From: Candidatus Homeothermus arabinoxylanisolvens
GTDB taxonomy: Bacteria; Bacteroidota; Bacteroidia; Bacteroidales; Muribaculaceae
Assembly: GCA_001689405.1 (NCBI GenBank)
Contig: LUJO01000025.1
Coordinates: 1 to 49,543 of the forward strand
DNA: 49,543 nt
Direction of reading: 5' to 3'
Position 1 is the stretch's first letter, and each line of letters begins with the position of its first letter. Both the position numbers and the translations under genes were made by a program. The notes under the pieces are model-generated. The model was not told where the DNA came from. It saw only the letters and a program-made list of their open reading frames with translations, and searched no databases. Positions 17,453 to 25,102 of the stretch are shown here, piece after piece.

Positions 17453-18790
17453 ATGAAGACGATAAAAATCAAATTAGCGCTTCTGACATTTATTGAATTC
17501 GCCGTATGGGGCGCCTATCTCACCTCTCTCGGAAGCTATCTTTTTAACGTAGGTCTTAAAAGCAATATCGGCATTTTTTATGCGGTTCAAGGCATAGTAT
17601 CCATATTCATGCCTGCATTGATCGGCATAATTGCCGACCGTTGGATACAGGCACAGAAAACTTTGTCGTTAAGTCATCTGCTGGCCGGTATATTTATGCT
17701 TGCCGCAGGATTTTACGGCATGAGCGCCGGTGATGCTCCCGAGTTCGGCATACTTTTTACGTTGTATTCATTATCGGTGGCATTTTTTATGCCTACTATA
17801 GGCCTTCATAATTCCGTGGCATATACTGCGCTTGAAAAGGCCGGCCTTGATGCGATAAAGCACTTTCCCCCGATAAGGGTATTTGGCACGGTCGGCTTCA
17901 TTGTCGCCATGTTGTTTGTCAACTTTACCGGTTACCAGAACACTTACGCACAGCTTATAACATCAGGAGTGCTTAGTTTTGTCATGGTATTTTATGCCCT
18001 GCTTATGCCGGCATGCCCCGTGAATCGCAGTAAAAAAGGCGGTGGCTTCGTTGAAGCTTTCGGGCTGAAGGCTTTCGCTCTTTTCCGTCAGAAACAGATG
18101 GCCATATTCTTTATATTCTCGATGCTTCTCGGTGTCGCGCTTCAGATAACCAACGGATTTGCCAATCCGTTCATACAAGCTTTCGGCTCCATCCCGGAAT
18201 ATGCCGATGACTGGGGTGTACATAATGCCAACGCACTGATATCACTGTCGCAGATGAGCGAGACCCTGTGCATACTGCTCATACCGTTTTTCTTGAAACG
18301 CTTCGGCATAAAGATCGTTATGCTTATGTCGATGTTGGCATGGGCATTGCGTTTCGGATTTTTCGGCATAGGAAATCCCGGGGCCGGAGTATGGCTGTTC
18401 ATACTGTCGATGATTGTCTACGGTATAGCGTTTGACTTCTTCAATATATCTGGTTCGCTGTATGTAAACAGCAAGACCCATGCTTCTTTGCGATCAAGCG
18501 CACAAGGCCTGTTCATGCTTATGACCAACGGTGTCGGCGCTACTATAGGCACGTTGTGTGCTCAGGCTGTAATCGACCATTATGTATACTCACAGACCGA
18601 TAATGAAGCCATAATATCGGGATGGCATACTTCATGGCTTATATTTGCTGCGTACGCACTCGTCATTGCCGTATTGTTCATGCTTGTTTTCCGTGATAAT
18701 GACAAAAATCCGTCCATATCGGGTGACGAAGCTGCCGATATAGACGGCGATGAGCCTGACGGCATGACATCCATAGCTGACAAAAACTAA
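17453..18790 (+). CDS. nucleoside:H+ symporter family transporter (MFS)
   Basis: The 445-residue inner-membrane protein has about twelve hydrophobic segments and the N-terminal layout of the NupG/XapB nucleoside symporters: KLALLTFIEFAVWGAYLTSLGSYL, then IGIIADRWIQAQ between helices 2 and 3, and an RVFGTVGFI segment. The likely role is proton-driven uptake of nucleosides. The C-terminal 40 residues are cytoplasmic and acidic (DEAADIDGDEPDG). It stands 33 bp after the nuclease gene; a 6-bp hairpin at 17408-17426 across the previous stop has no T tract, so transcription probably continues. Exact substrate is not visible. Confidence 0.88.
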   Translation: MKTIKIKLALLTFIEFAVWGAYLTSLGSYLFNVGLKSNIGIFYAVQGIVSIFMPALIGIIADRWIQAQKTLSLSHLLAGIFMLAAGFYGMSAGDAPEFGILFTLYSLSVAFFMPTIGLHNSVAYTALEKAGLDAIKHFPPIRVFGTVGFIVAMLFVNFTGYQNTYAQLITSGVLSFVMVFYALLMPACPVNRSKKGGGFVEAFGLKAFALFRQKQMAIFFIFSMLLGVALQITNGFANPFIQAFGSIPEYADDWGVHNANALISLSQMSETLCILLIPFFLKRFGIKIVMLMSMLAWALRFGFFGIGNPGAGVWLFILSMIVYGIAFDFFNISGSLYVNSKTHASLRSSAQGLFMLMTNGVGATIGTLCAQAVIDHYVYSQTDNEAIISGWHTSWLIFAAYALVIAVLFMLVFRDNDKNPSISGDEAADIDGDEPDGMTSIADKN

Positions 18791-18803
18791 TCCCTGACAA
18801 TAC

Positions 18804-19517
18804 ATGATACAGTTTTATGCCCCCGACATAGAAACAGAGCTGACTCTTCCTGAAGAAGAGGCGCGACATTGTGTCAAGGTATTGCGCACCCGGCCGGGTG
18901 ACATGATTGAGGTAATCGACGGCAAAGGACATAGATTTTCTTGTCGCCTTACGGATGACAATCCACGTCATGCCTCGGTTGAAATTGAAGCAAAGACAGC
19001 AGTGCCGCTCTCATGGTATACTGATATAACGGTAGCCGTAGCTCCTACAAAAAACATGGACCGGATGGAGTGGATGGTCGAAAAATTGACCGAAATCGGC
19101 ATAAACCGTATAATACCGCTGCATTGCCGCTACTCCGAACGCAAGGAAATCAAGATCGACCGCCTGCAGCGTATAGCGGTATCGGCAATGAAACAATCGT
19201 TAAAGACCGTTTTGCCGGAGATAATTCCCATGCGTACCTTTAACGAGGTGGTACAATCGTGCGCCGCGGCACAAAAGTTTATAGCATATTGCGACCCGTC
19301 CATACCTCGAAAACTACTTGCCCGTGAATATGATACGGCAGCCGACAGCGTACTTATATTCATCGGCCCTGAAGGCGATTTCTCCAAAGAAGAAATCGCT
19401 GCGGCCCTCAGTGCCGGATTTATGCCGGTATCACTCGGCGAAAACAGGCTCAGAACCGAGACAGCAGCTATTGTCGCCTGCGACACAATACATATAATCA
19501 ATCAATTGAAACAATAA
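18804..19517 (+). CDS. rsmE: 16S rRNA (uracil1498-N3)-methyltransferase
   Basis: RsmE methylates U1498 of 16S rRNA in the 30S subunit with SAM. The 237-residue protein has the N-terminal PUA-like barrel (about 1-70, with HCVKVLR and PGDMIEVIDG) and the SPOUT fold, with APTKNMDRMEWMVEKLTEIG at about 80-99, IFIGPEGDFS at 185-194 and the knot signature LGENRLRTETA at 211-221. The ATG at 18804 is 13 bp after the transporter stop and kdsA starts 11 bp downstream, so the gene lies inside the operon. Confidence 0.96.
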   Translation: MIQFYAPDIETELTLPEEEARHCVKVLRTRPGDMIEVIDGKGHRFSCRLTDDNPRHASVEIEAKTAVPLSWYTDITVAVAPTKNMDRMEWMVEKLTEIGINRIIPLHCRYSERKEIKIDRLQRIAVSAMKQSLKTVLPEIIPMRTFNEVVQSCAAAQKFIAYCDPSIPRKLLAREYDTAADSVLIFIGPEGDFSKEEIAAALSAGFMPVSLGENRLRTETAAIVACDTIHIINQLKQ

Positions 19518-19528
19518 AACCAACCGAT

Positions 19529-20338
19529 ATGCTACGTTATCTTAATTCATCGTCAACCGGCAATTTTTTTCTGCTCGCCGGCCCCTGTGTAATAGAAGGA
19601 GAAGAAATGGCTCTTGACATAGCCGAATATATCTGTAATGTCACGTCCAAACTTAACATACCCTACGTGTTCAAAGGGTCATACCGGAAAGCCAACCGCT
19701 CGCGTATAGACTCTTTCACCGGCATAGGCGACGAGAAAGCGTTAAAGATACTCCGCAAGGTTCGTGATACATTCAACATACCTGTAGTTACCGATATACA
19801 TACCGAGGAGGAAGCTGCAATAGCTGCCGAGTATGTTGACATACTCCAGATACCGGCCTTTCTTTGCCGTCAGACCGAACTGCTTATAGCGGCCGCCCGT
19901 ACCGGGAAGATGATTAACATTAAAAAGGGCCAATTCCTGTCACCGGAAGCGATGGAGCACGCCGTGCGCAAAGTGATGGATGCCGGCAACAATCAGGTAG
20001 CCGTGACCGAACGAGGCACGACTTTCGGTTATCAAGATCTTATCGTGGACTATCGTGGCATTCCCGCCATGCAGAAGTTCGGGGTCCCTGTCATACTCGA
20101 TGCCACTCACTCGCTTCAGCAACCCAACCAGCCTGCCGGTGTGACCGGCGGACGTCCCGACCTGATCGAGACCATAGCCCGCGCCGGTATAGCCACAGGT
20201 GTCGACGGACTGTTTATCGAGACTCATCGCGAGCCGTCAAAGGCTAAAAGCGACGGGGCCAATATGTTGCCGTTGGAGCAACTTCCGGAGCTTCTCACAC
20301 GTCTGTCCGCCATACGTATGGTAGTAAAGGACTTCTAA
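19529..20338 (+). CDS. kdsA: 3-deoxy-8-phosphooctulonate synthase
   Basis: KdsA condenses PEP with arabinose 5-phosphate to Kdo 8-phosphate, the first committed step to the Kdo sugar of LPS. The 269-residue enzyme shows LAGPCVIE, FKGSYRKANRSRIDSF, VTDIH, PAFLCRQTELL, NIKKGQF, TERGTTFGYQ and VILDATHSLQQP. Cys20 in AGPC sits where metal-dependent enzymes such as that of Aquifex have a metal ligand and the E. coli type has Asn, so a metal-dependent form is likely. It is the last gene of the plus-strand operon and its TAA overlaps the stop of the convergent LysR gene by four bases. Confidence 0.96.
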   Translation: MLRYLNSSSTGNFFLLAGPCVIEGEEMALDIAEYICNVTSKLNIPYVFKGSYRKANRSRIDSFTGIGDEKALKILRKVRDTFNIPVVTDIHTEEEAAIAAEYVDILQIPAFLCRQTELLIAAARTGKMINIKKGQFLSPEAMEHAVRKVMDAGNNQVAVTERGTTFGYQDLIVDYRGIPAMQKFGVPVILDATHSLQQPNQPAGVTGGRPDLIETIARAGIATGVDGLFIETHREPSKAKSDGANMLPLEQLPELLTRLSAIRMVVKDF

Positions 20339-21237
20339 AGCCACTCGCTGACACGCTGACGCACGGCATTTGATTCGCTTAGAAGTTTTAGAAATTCACT
20401 TGCCGAATGTTTTTTGTAGCTGTTCTTCAGTACATGTACACATCCCGCCATATCGCTTCCCGCGATATTGAGCGGGATGGCTTTTATACCTGTATGACCT
20501 TGCAGGGTAGCCTCGGCGAGCACTGTCACTATATCGGTCGAACGTACGAGATGCAAGAGTATGTTTACTTCATTAAGCTCTGCCTTGACTTTGAGTGCCG
20601 GTATACTGTCCCCTATTATTGCCGACAGTTTGTTACGGGCCTGCATGCCTCGCATAGGCAGTGCGAAGTCGCAATCTTTTATATCGTTTAGCCCGAGTTC
20701 TTTGTGCGAGCTCAAAGCGTGCCCCTCCCTGACAATCACAGACAGGCGGCTGTCAAAAAGAGTATGAAATGTCACGTCCGGGCCAACTTCCATCGGTTTA
20801 AATGCAAGTACAAAATCGACCTGACGTTTGCGCAACATATCCATAAGCTCGTCAACCGTCTTGTAATAGATATTGAGTTTGACGTGAGGATAAAGTTTCA
20901 TAAATGATATGAGCGGCTCCGTTATCATAGGGCTGAACGAATAGGTGACGCCGATATTAAGTGTGCCCGTAAGCAGACGTCGCAGGTCGAGTATCTTTTC
21001 CATGCATGTATCGGCCTCATCGATTGTAGTTATAGCCTGCGGCAGAAGGTGCTCGCCCGCTTCAGTCAAAGCTACGGCATGGCTGTTTCGCTCAAAGAGA
21101 GCTACCCCCATTTCTGTTTCAAGCTGCCTTATCTGTTGTGACAGCGTACTCTGAGTTATACACAGCACTTTTGCCGCTTCTGAAAAATTAAGCGTCTCGG
21201 CCACTTTCGCAAAATATCTAAGTTGTCTCAGTTCCAT
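20335..21237 (-). CDS. LysR-family transcriptional regulator
   Basis: The 300-residue protein has the LysR winged helix-turn-helix at 1-60 (MELRQLRYFAKVAETLNFSE, then TQSTLSQQIRQLE) and a periplasmic-binding-protein-like effector domain from about 90. The effector domain has no Cys pair at the OxyR positions, so peroxide sensing of that type is unlikely; the ligand is unknown. It begins 3 bp after the Ig-like lipoprotein gene, an unusual arrangement for LysR regulators, which are normally divergent from their targets. The gene converges on kdsA with overlapping stop codons. Confidence 0.93.
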   Translation of the reverse strand: MELRQLRYFAKVAETLNFSEAAKVLCITQSTLSQQIRQLETEMGVALFERNSHAVALTEAGEHLLPQAITTIDEADTCMEKILDLRRLLTGTLNIGVTYSFSPMITEPLISFMKLYPHVKLNIYYKTVDELMDMLRKRQVDFVLAFKPMEVGPDVTFHTLFDSRLSVIVREGHALSSHKELGLNDIKDCDFALPMRGMQARNKLSAIIGDSIPALKVKAELNEVNILLHLVRSTDIVTVLAEATLQGHTGIKAIPLNIAGSDMAGCVHVLKNSYKKHSASEFLKLLSESNAVRQRVSEWL

Positions 21238-21240
21238 TAC

Positions 21241-22110
21241 TTATTTTATTGTAAAACGTGCTGAAATATTCCACGCATTGTCTTTGTCTCCGTCAAAATA
21301 CACATTCTTATAAATGATATACTCGCCCGGAGTTATGTCATTAATCAACCGATGCAGATTCGCTTTCATAAACTCGCTGCTTGCTCCGGCATTAAGTCCG
21401 TATAACGGCATAGTCCAGACTCCGCCCTGATACAACTCCTCCCAACGTCCGTCAGTTTTACGGGCAAGGGTATAGGGAGTGCCGTAACAAAGAGTCCTTT
21501 CGCTCTTATTATGAATAAAGAACGTAACTTCCGATACTGTGTCCGGATATACTTTAGCGTCACCCCAAGAATATATATTGGCGCATATCGTATCATCCTT
21601 TTCTACATTGTCAGCACTAAAATAATCCATTATAATGCCGTTGTTCAACCGTTTGACGACATCATTGCCGCTCAACACCTCAAAAAGTGCGGCTGCCGTA
21701 TCTGACGCTTCACCTATGCGTAAAGCTCTGTAAACTCCGGGGACTAAAGGAGCCGAGGACTTCAGCATGACATTCTGCACATGACAAGGAGTGTCATCGG
21801 TTTCAACTTTACCGTATGATATGCCGGTAAGCGAGTCAAGGGCGACATCAACCCATAAAGAGTCACGAAGAGTCTCCAAACGATATGTTTCATCGGCATT
21901 AAACCCGTTTTGACTGACTGCATTGACAGAAATGACTTCGGTCGATACCGGATAATAATCCCATACCGACTCTATAACGACAGGCTTGGCGACTGCAGCC
22001 GCAATACTGTCGCCTGTTCCGGACATGCCGACGTCTGTCGTGACATTTTTCCTGCACCCTGTACAGTATGCCATAAGCAAAAGCGCACTAAGTATGATAT
22101 AGCTCCTCAT
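21241..22110 (-). CDS. lipoprotein with bacterial Ig-like domains
   Basis: The 289-residue protein has a lipoprotein signal (MRSYIILSALLLMAYCTGC, lipid Cys19). Residues of about 185-285 fit an extracellular Ig-like domain: TVSEVTFFIHNKSERTLCYGTPYTLARK, then GGVWTMPLYGLNAG, then PGEYIIYKNVYF. The segment at about 90-135 ends in VPGVYRALRIGEASD, similar to the second domain's PGEYIIYKNVYF, so two copies of the fold are likely. The function is unknown. It is co-transcribed with the LysR gene and preceded by an exact -7 box. Confidence 0.82.
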   Translation of the reverse strand: MRSYIILSALLLMAYCTGCRKNVTTDVGMSGTGDSIAAAVAKPVVIESVWDYYPVSTEVISVNAVSQNGFNADETYRLETLRDSLWVDVALDSLTGISYGKVETDDTPCHVQNVMLKSSAPLVPGVYRALRIGEASDTAAALFEVLSGNDVVKRLNNGIIMDYFSADNVEKDDTICANIYSWGDAKVYPDTVSEVTFFIHNKSERTLCYGTPYTLARKTDGRWEELYQGGVWTMPLYGLNAGASSEFMKANLHRLINDITPGEYIIYKNVYFDGDKDNAWNISARFTIK

Positions 22111-22132
22111 AACCGATGATGATGTGGATATA

Positions 22133-22140
22133 CAAAAATA
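22133..22140 (-). promoter_or_regulatory. -7 element for the lipoprotein-lysR operon
   Basis: On the minus strand this reads TATTTTTG, a match to TAnnTTTG, 23 bp before the lipoprotein start. No TTTG is seen at the -33 position. Confidence 0.5.
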
Positions 22141-22155
22141 ACTAATACATACATA

Positions 22156-22638
22156 TTAACCGCGTGTTGCGGTAAAAGATTTACGCTTAAACAGGAAGAT
22201 CGGTATCATTTGCCCCAACACCATTGCAAATATGACAAAGGCGCATGTCACTGCATTAAATTCAAGCAGATAGGCATAATGCGTGAAGTCGGCCTCACTC
22301 GTCTGCCCGAGCATCATTAAAAATGCCTGTAGCGCCTTGTAAGCGTATATGCCCGGTATCATAGGTAGCAGCGAAGGGTAAGCAAATGTCTCTGGCGGAC
22401 ACTTTACTTTGGGGGCGAACCATATGGCAAGACATCCTATGACGAACGCGCTTATAAAACTGCCCCATACGAGATGCAGTCCGCCCAACGATACCAGACA
22501 ATAGCGCAGGGCATGGCCGACAGCGGCTATAAGGGCGCAATACTTAAATGCCACTGCGGGAGGATTGCTTATTGCGGCAAAACCGATAGCGGCTATCGCG
22601 GCAAATACTGCATCTTCAATTATTGCAATCAGAATCTC
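22156..22638 (-). CDS. threonine/serine exporter, small subunit (ThrE C-terminal half, DUF3815)
   Basis: This 160-residue inner-membrane protein corresponds to the C-terminal half of ThrE-type exporters, with about five hydrophobic segments and the family stretch PSLLPMIPGIYAYKALQAF. The ATG at 22638 (MEILIAIIED) follows the upstream stop by 5 bp. A longer frame back to 22743 only overlaps the neighbour and would add a charged, unlikely leader. It works with the DUF1212-type half encoded just upstream. Transport of threonine, serine or a similar solute is known for the family; the substrate here is not proven. Confidence 0.88.
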   Translation of the reverse strand, partial: EILIAIIEDAVFAAIAAIGFAAISNPPAVAFKYCALIAAVGHALRYCLVSLGGLHLVWGSFISAFVIGCLAIWFAPKVKCPPETFAYPSLLPMIPGIYAYKALQAFLMMLGQTSEADFTHYAYLLEFNAVTCAFVIFAMVLGQMIPIFLFKRKSFTATRG

Positions 22639-22643
22639 CATAG

Positions 22644-23408
22644 TCAGAAAACATTCATGTTCATCGTCAGAAAGCCTAATGTCAGTCCGGCCGCTATGCA
22701 TCCGGTAAGTATGACGGCCTGCATCATGCGGCTGAAAAAACACAGGTAATGCCCGTCAAGCATGTCGCTTACCGAATTTATATAAGGTATGCCCGGTATA
22801 AGGTACAACACGCTTGTGCCTATGGCTATGTCGGGAGTGCCGGTGCAGTCAAATATATATCCGGCCGTGCCTGCTATGGCGGAAATGTATGAGGCCATGA
22901 TAACGGTTATACGTAAGTCGACGCCATTGGTAAGACATATATTTTTAACCGTGTACCCTATCAATGTGGCAAATGCCACTATCAACATTGCCATCGGGTC
23001 GCCGCCAAACAGACGGCAGAACGAGGCATTGGCAAGCACGACGAGCACCATAACCCACCATATGCTCATCTTGGGCAGATACTTTATTTTGTCCATCACC
23101 GACGTGGCTTCGGACAGCGACATTTTCCCGTCGGCCACTTTCCAGCTAAGTCTGCTCATCAGCGAGTTGGCGTTGTAGCTTACCGCTACAGGCCCTATGG
23201 CCGACGTGTATAACGCATAATCGTCATTCTCAAGCCCGGTCACGGCTACAGATACATGTTTGGGAAATATGGTTATGTCCGCCTTATAGCCGAAACGCAG
23301 GGCCATGCGGCTGACATTTTTGGTAATCCTTATGCAGGTGGCGCCATAGCTCCATAGGCTGGAAGAATAGTTTGCCAGAAAACGGCTTGTATTCTCGGCT
23401 TCAGTCAT
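22644..23408 (-). CDS. threonine/serine exporter, large subunit (ThrE N-terminal half, DUF1212)
   Basis: The 254-residue protein has a soluble N-terminal region of about 110 residues, then five hydrophobic segments, with the family-typical LYLIPGIPYINSVSDML near residue 205. The ATG at 23408 overlaps the stop of the preceding small gene as ATGACTGA; upstream in-frame ATGs at 23417, 23420 and 23447 lie inside that gene and are less likely. In many bacteria this half and the DUF3815 half are fused; here they are adjacent genes. Coupled translation with the small membrane protein upstream suggests the three form one unit. Confidence 0.88.
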   Translation of the reverse strand: MTEAENTSRFLANYSSSLWSYGATCIRITKNVSRMALRFGYKADITIFPKHVSVAVTGLENDDYALYTSAIGPVAVSYNANSLMSRLSWKVADGKMSLSEATSVMDKIKYLPKMSIWWVMVLVVLANASFCRLFGGDPMAMLIVAFATLIGYTVKNICLTNGVDLRITVIMASYISAIAGTAGYIFDCTGTPDIAIGTSVLYLIPGIPYINSVSDMLDGHYLCFFSRMMQAVILTGCIAAGLTLGFLTMNMNVF

Positions 23409-23574
23409 CGCAGTCATCATCGTCGCAGTAGATATCGTAGTGATCAATATCTATATAATGGAAATGCCTGCCCCGAAGTTTATCGGCATTATAGATAAAG
23501 TAACCTATGATGGCTATTATAGCCACTCCCACGATAATAAACCAGAATAACATTTCAGTTGACATAATCTTCAT
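23401..23574 (-). CDS. small membrane protein with acidic His/Asp-rich tail
   Basis: Starting at ATG 23574 (MKIMSTEMLFWF) the product has 57 residues; an ATG at 23565 is an alternative. A single hydrophobic helix at about residues 8-28 (FIIVGVAIIAIIGYFIY) is followed by a basic patch (KLRGR) and a C-terminal tail of about 20 residues with repeated His, Tyr, Asp and two Cys, ending CDDDDCDD. The positive-inside rule puts the tail in the cytoplasm. The tail could bind a divalent metal; this is inference. The gene overlaps the ThrE-type large subunit gene by 8 bp. No family is recognised. Confidence 0.7.
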   Translation of the reverse strand: MKIMSTEMLFWFIIVGVAIIAIIGYFIYNADKLRGRHFHYIDIDHYDIYCDDDDCDD

Positions 23575-23655
23575 TTTTTTGTTACGGCAAAATAACAGAT
23601 TAGTCAACCTGCATTGAGGCTGTCGGCAGAGGATTTTTTCGATAAGCCCGTTCGG

Positions 23656-25098
23656 TTATTTCGATAGCCGGCCGACAAACGGATCCAACGACGCTATGTC
23701 AAAATCGGTTCCGGAGGCCGATAACTTATCTACTATCGTCGCTGTAGTGTTTTTGATGCCTTCATAAATCATGCGTTTATCATAGTAGTATATATCGGTT
23801 ATGTCAGTGTCAAGTATAGAACGCGCCAACAATGATGCCTCATCGATCTTTTCGCATCGTATATGGGCAAGAAGCAACAAAAGCCGGTCAAGCATCGTGA
23901 TTATGGCGGTGTCGTCCGGCACTATATATCTGTCATACAAGCTGCATATCTGCGCATAGTCGCCGAGCCGGTACAATGACTCAAGCAGCAGCGTCCACTC
24001 GGGCATCGAGCCCGAATTGGTCAAGTATGACATTAGGATATCACGACACACCTCGTATGAACCGAGGTCATAATACTCTTTGGCCCAATCCGTCCATGAC
24101 CTCTCGGAGGAATCGTATCCGTAGTACCGGTCAAGCGCCTTACGGTTAAGATCCTCAAACTCTATCTCAAGCAGGTGGTCTATAAGATCTTTGTTTTCAG
24201 GAAACCGCCCGATGTACTCCGACATAAGTTCAGCCGCCTCGCGTTTATGCCGCTCGCCTGTCGATGACAGCATGAACACATACTGGTACAGAAGGTCGAA
24301 ATCAAAGGTGATATCTTTAACTACATCGGCACCTATGCGCAGAGCCTCGTCGACTTTGCCCGCCATGTTGTATAGCACTATCATCTTCTGATTAAGGGCA
24401 CTTGCCGACTTGGCGTCGATGGCGAGTGCATAATCGACGGCCGACAACGCATTGGCCTTGTCATTAAGGTCAAAATAGCACTGCGACAGCAGTACCCAGT
24501 AAGATGCATTGAAAGGCACCATGCGTGTCAGTTCCTCAAGCAATTCCACGGCATAGCCGTCATCGCCTCTTAGATGTGCCTCCTCGCTCAACTCATACAG
24601 AAATGTGTCGGGATACAGACACCGCTTCTGTATGTCAACTTTACGCCTTTTGAGCCAGTCGTAAAGATCGTTGTAGCAACATGCGCTTACAAGCTGTATT
24701 ATGGTCTCGTCATCGTAGTCGGAGTAACGGTCGAGTATTGAGTCAAATACCGCTTCATGGTCCTTACCGGCCGAAGGCAGCTGTACAAGCTCCCATAATA
24801 TGGCCCACAAAGCGGACTCCGTCTTATGTGCCGAAGCCATATCGTAGGCACCCTGACCGAGTGCTACCCGGTCGTAGAAATAGTATCCGCGGCGTTGCGA
24901 CAGCTCCTCACTGTCAGGACATATGCGAGCAGCGCTCAGAAGGACCGACAACTGTACATATTCATCGCCGTTATCAGAGGCGAAGTCATAAATCTCGATT
25001 AAATCGTTTTCGTCGTAATCGGAGGATATCTCCCCTTTTGTCAAGTCCCTTCTGAACTGTTGGTATAATTTTCTTACACGGCGCTGTTCGCTATCCAT
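23656..25098 (-). CDS. tetratricopeptide-repeat protein
   Basis: The 480-residue protein has no signal peptide and is built of helical pairs; clear TPR-like units occur at about 175-280, for example YAVELLEELTRMVPFNASYWVLLSQCY and NALSAVDYALAIDAKSASALNQK. The N-terminal 45 residues are charged. It should be a cytoplasmic scaffold or adaptor with unknown partners. It begins 4 bp after the glnS stop and is surely in the same transcript, but nothing in it points to a tRNA function. Confidence 0.85.
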   Translation of the reverse strand: MDSEQRRVRKLYQQFRRDLTKGEISSDYDENDLIEIYDFASDNGDEYVQLSVLLSAARICPDSEELSQRRGYYFYDRVALGQGAYDMASAHKTESALWAILWELVQLPSAGKDHEAVFDSILDRYSDYDDETIIQLVSACCYNDLYDWLKRRKVDIQKRCLYPDTFLYELSEEAHLRGDDGYAVELLEELTRMVPFNASYWVLLSQCYFDLNDKANALSAVDYALAIDAKSASALNQKMIVLYNMAGKVDEALRIGADVVKDITFDFDLLYQYVFMLSSTGERHKREAAELMSEYIGRFPENKDLIDHLLEIEFEDLNRKALDRYYGYDSSERSWTDWAKEYYDLGSYEVCRDILMSYLTNSGSMPEWTLLLESLYRLGDYAQICSLYDRYIVPDDTAIITMLDRLLLLLAHIRCEKIDEASLLARSILDTDITDIYYYDKRMIYEGIKNTTATIVDKLSASGTDFDIASLDPFVGRLSK

Positions 25099-25102
25099 TC
25101 AT

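Noticed and set aside
20335..21237. OxyR assignment for the LysR regulator
   Set aside because: There is no Cys pair at the redox-sensing positions of the effector domain.
22639..22743. N-terminal extension of the small ThrE-type subunit
   Set aside because: It lies wholly within the upstream exporter gene; ATG 22638 directly follows that gene's stop and gives the family-like start.
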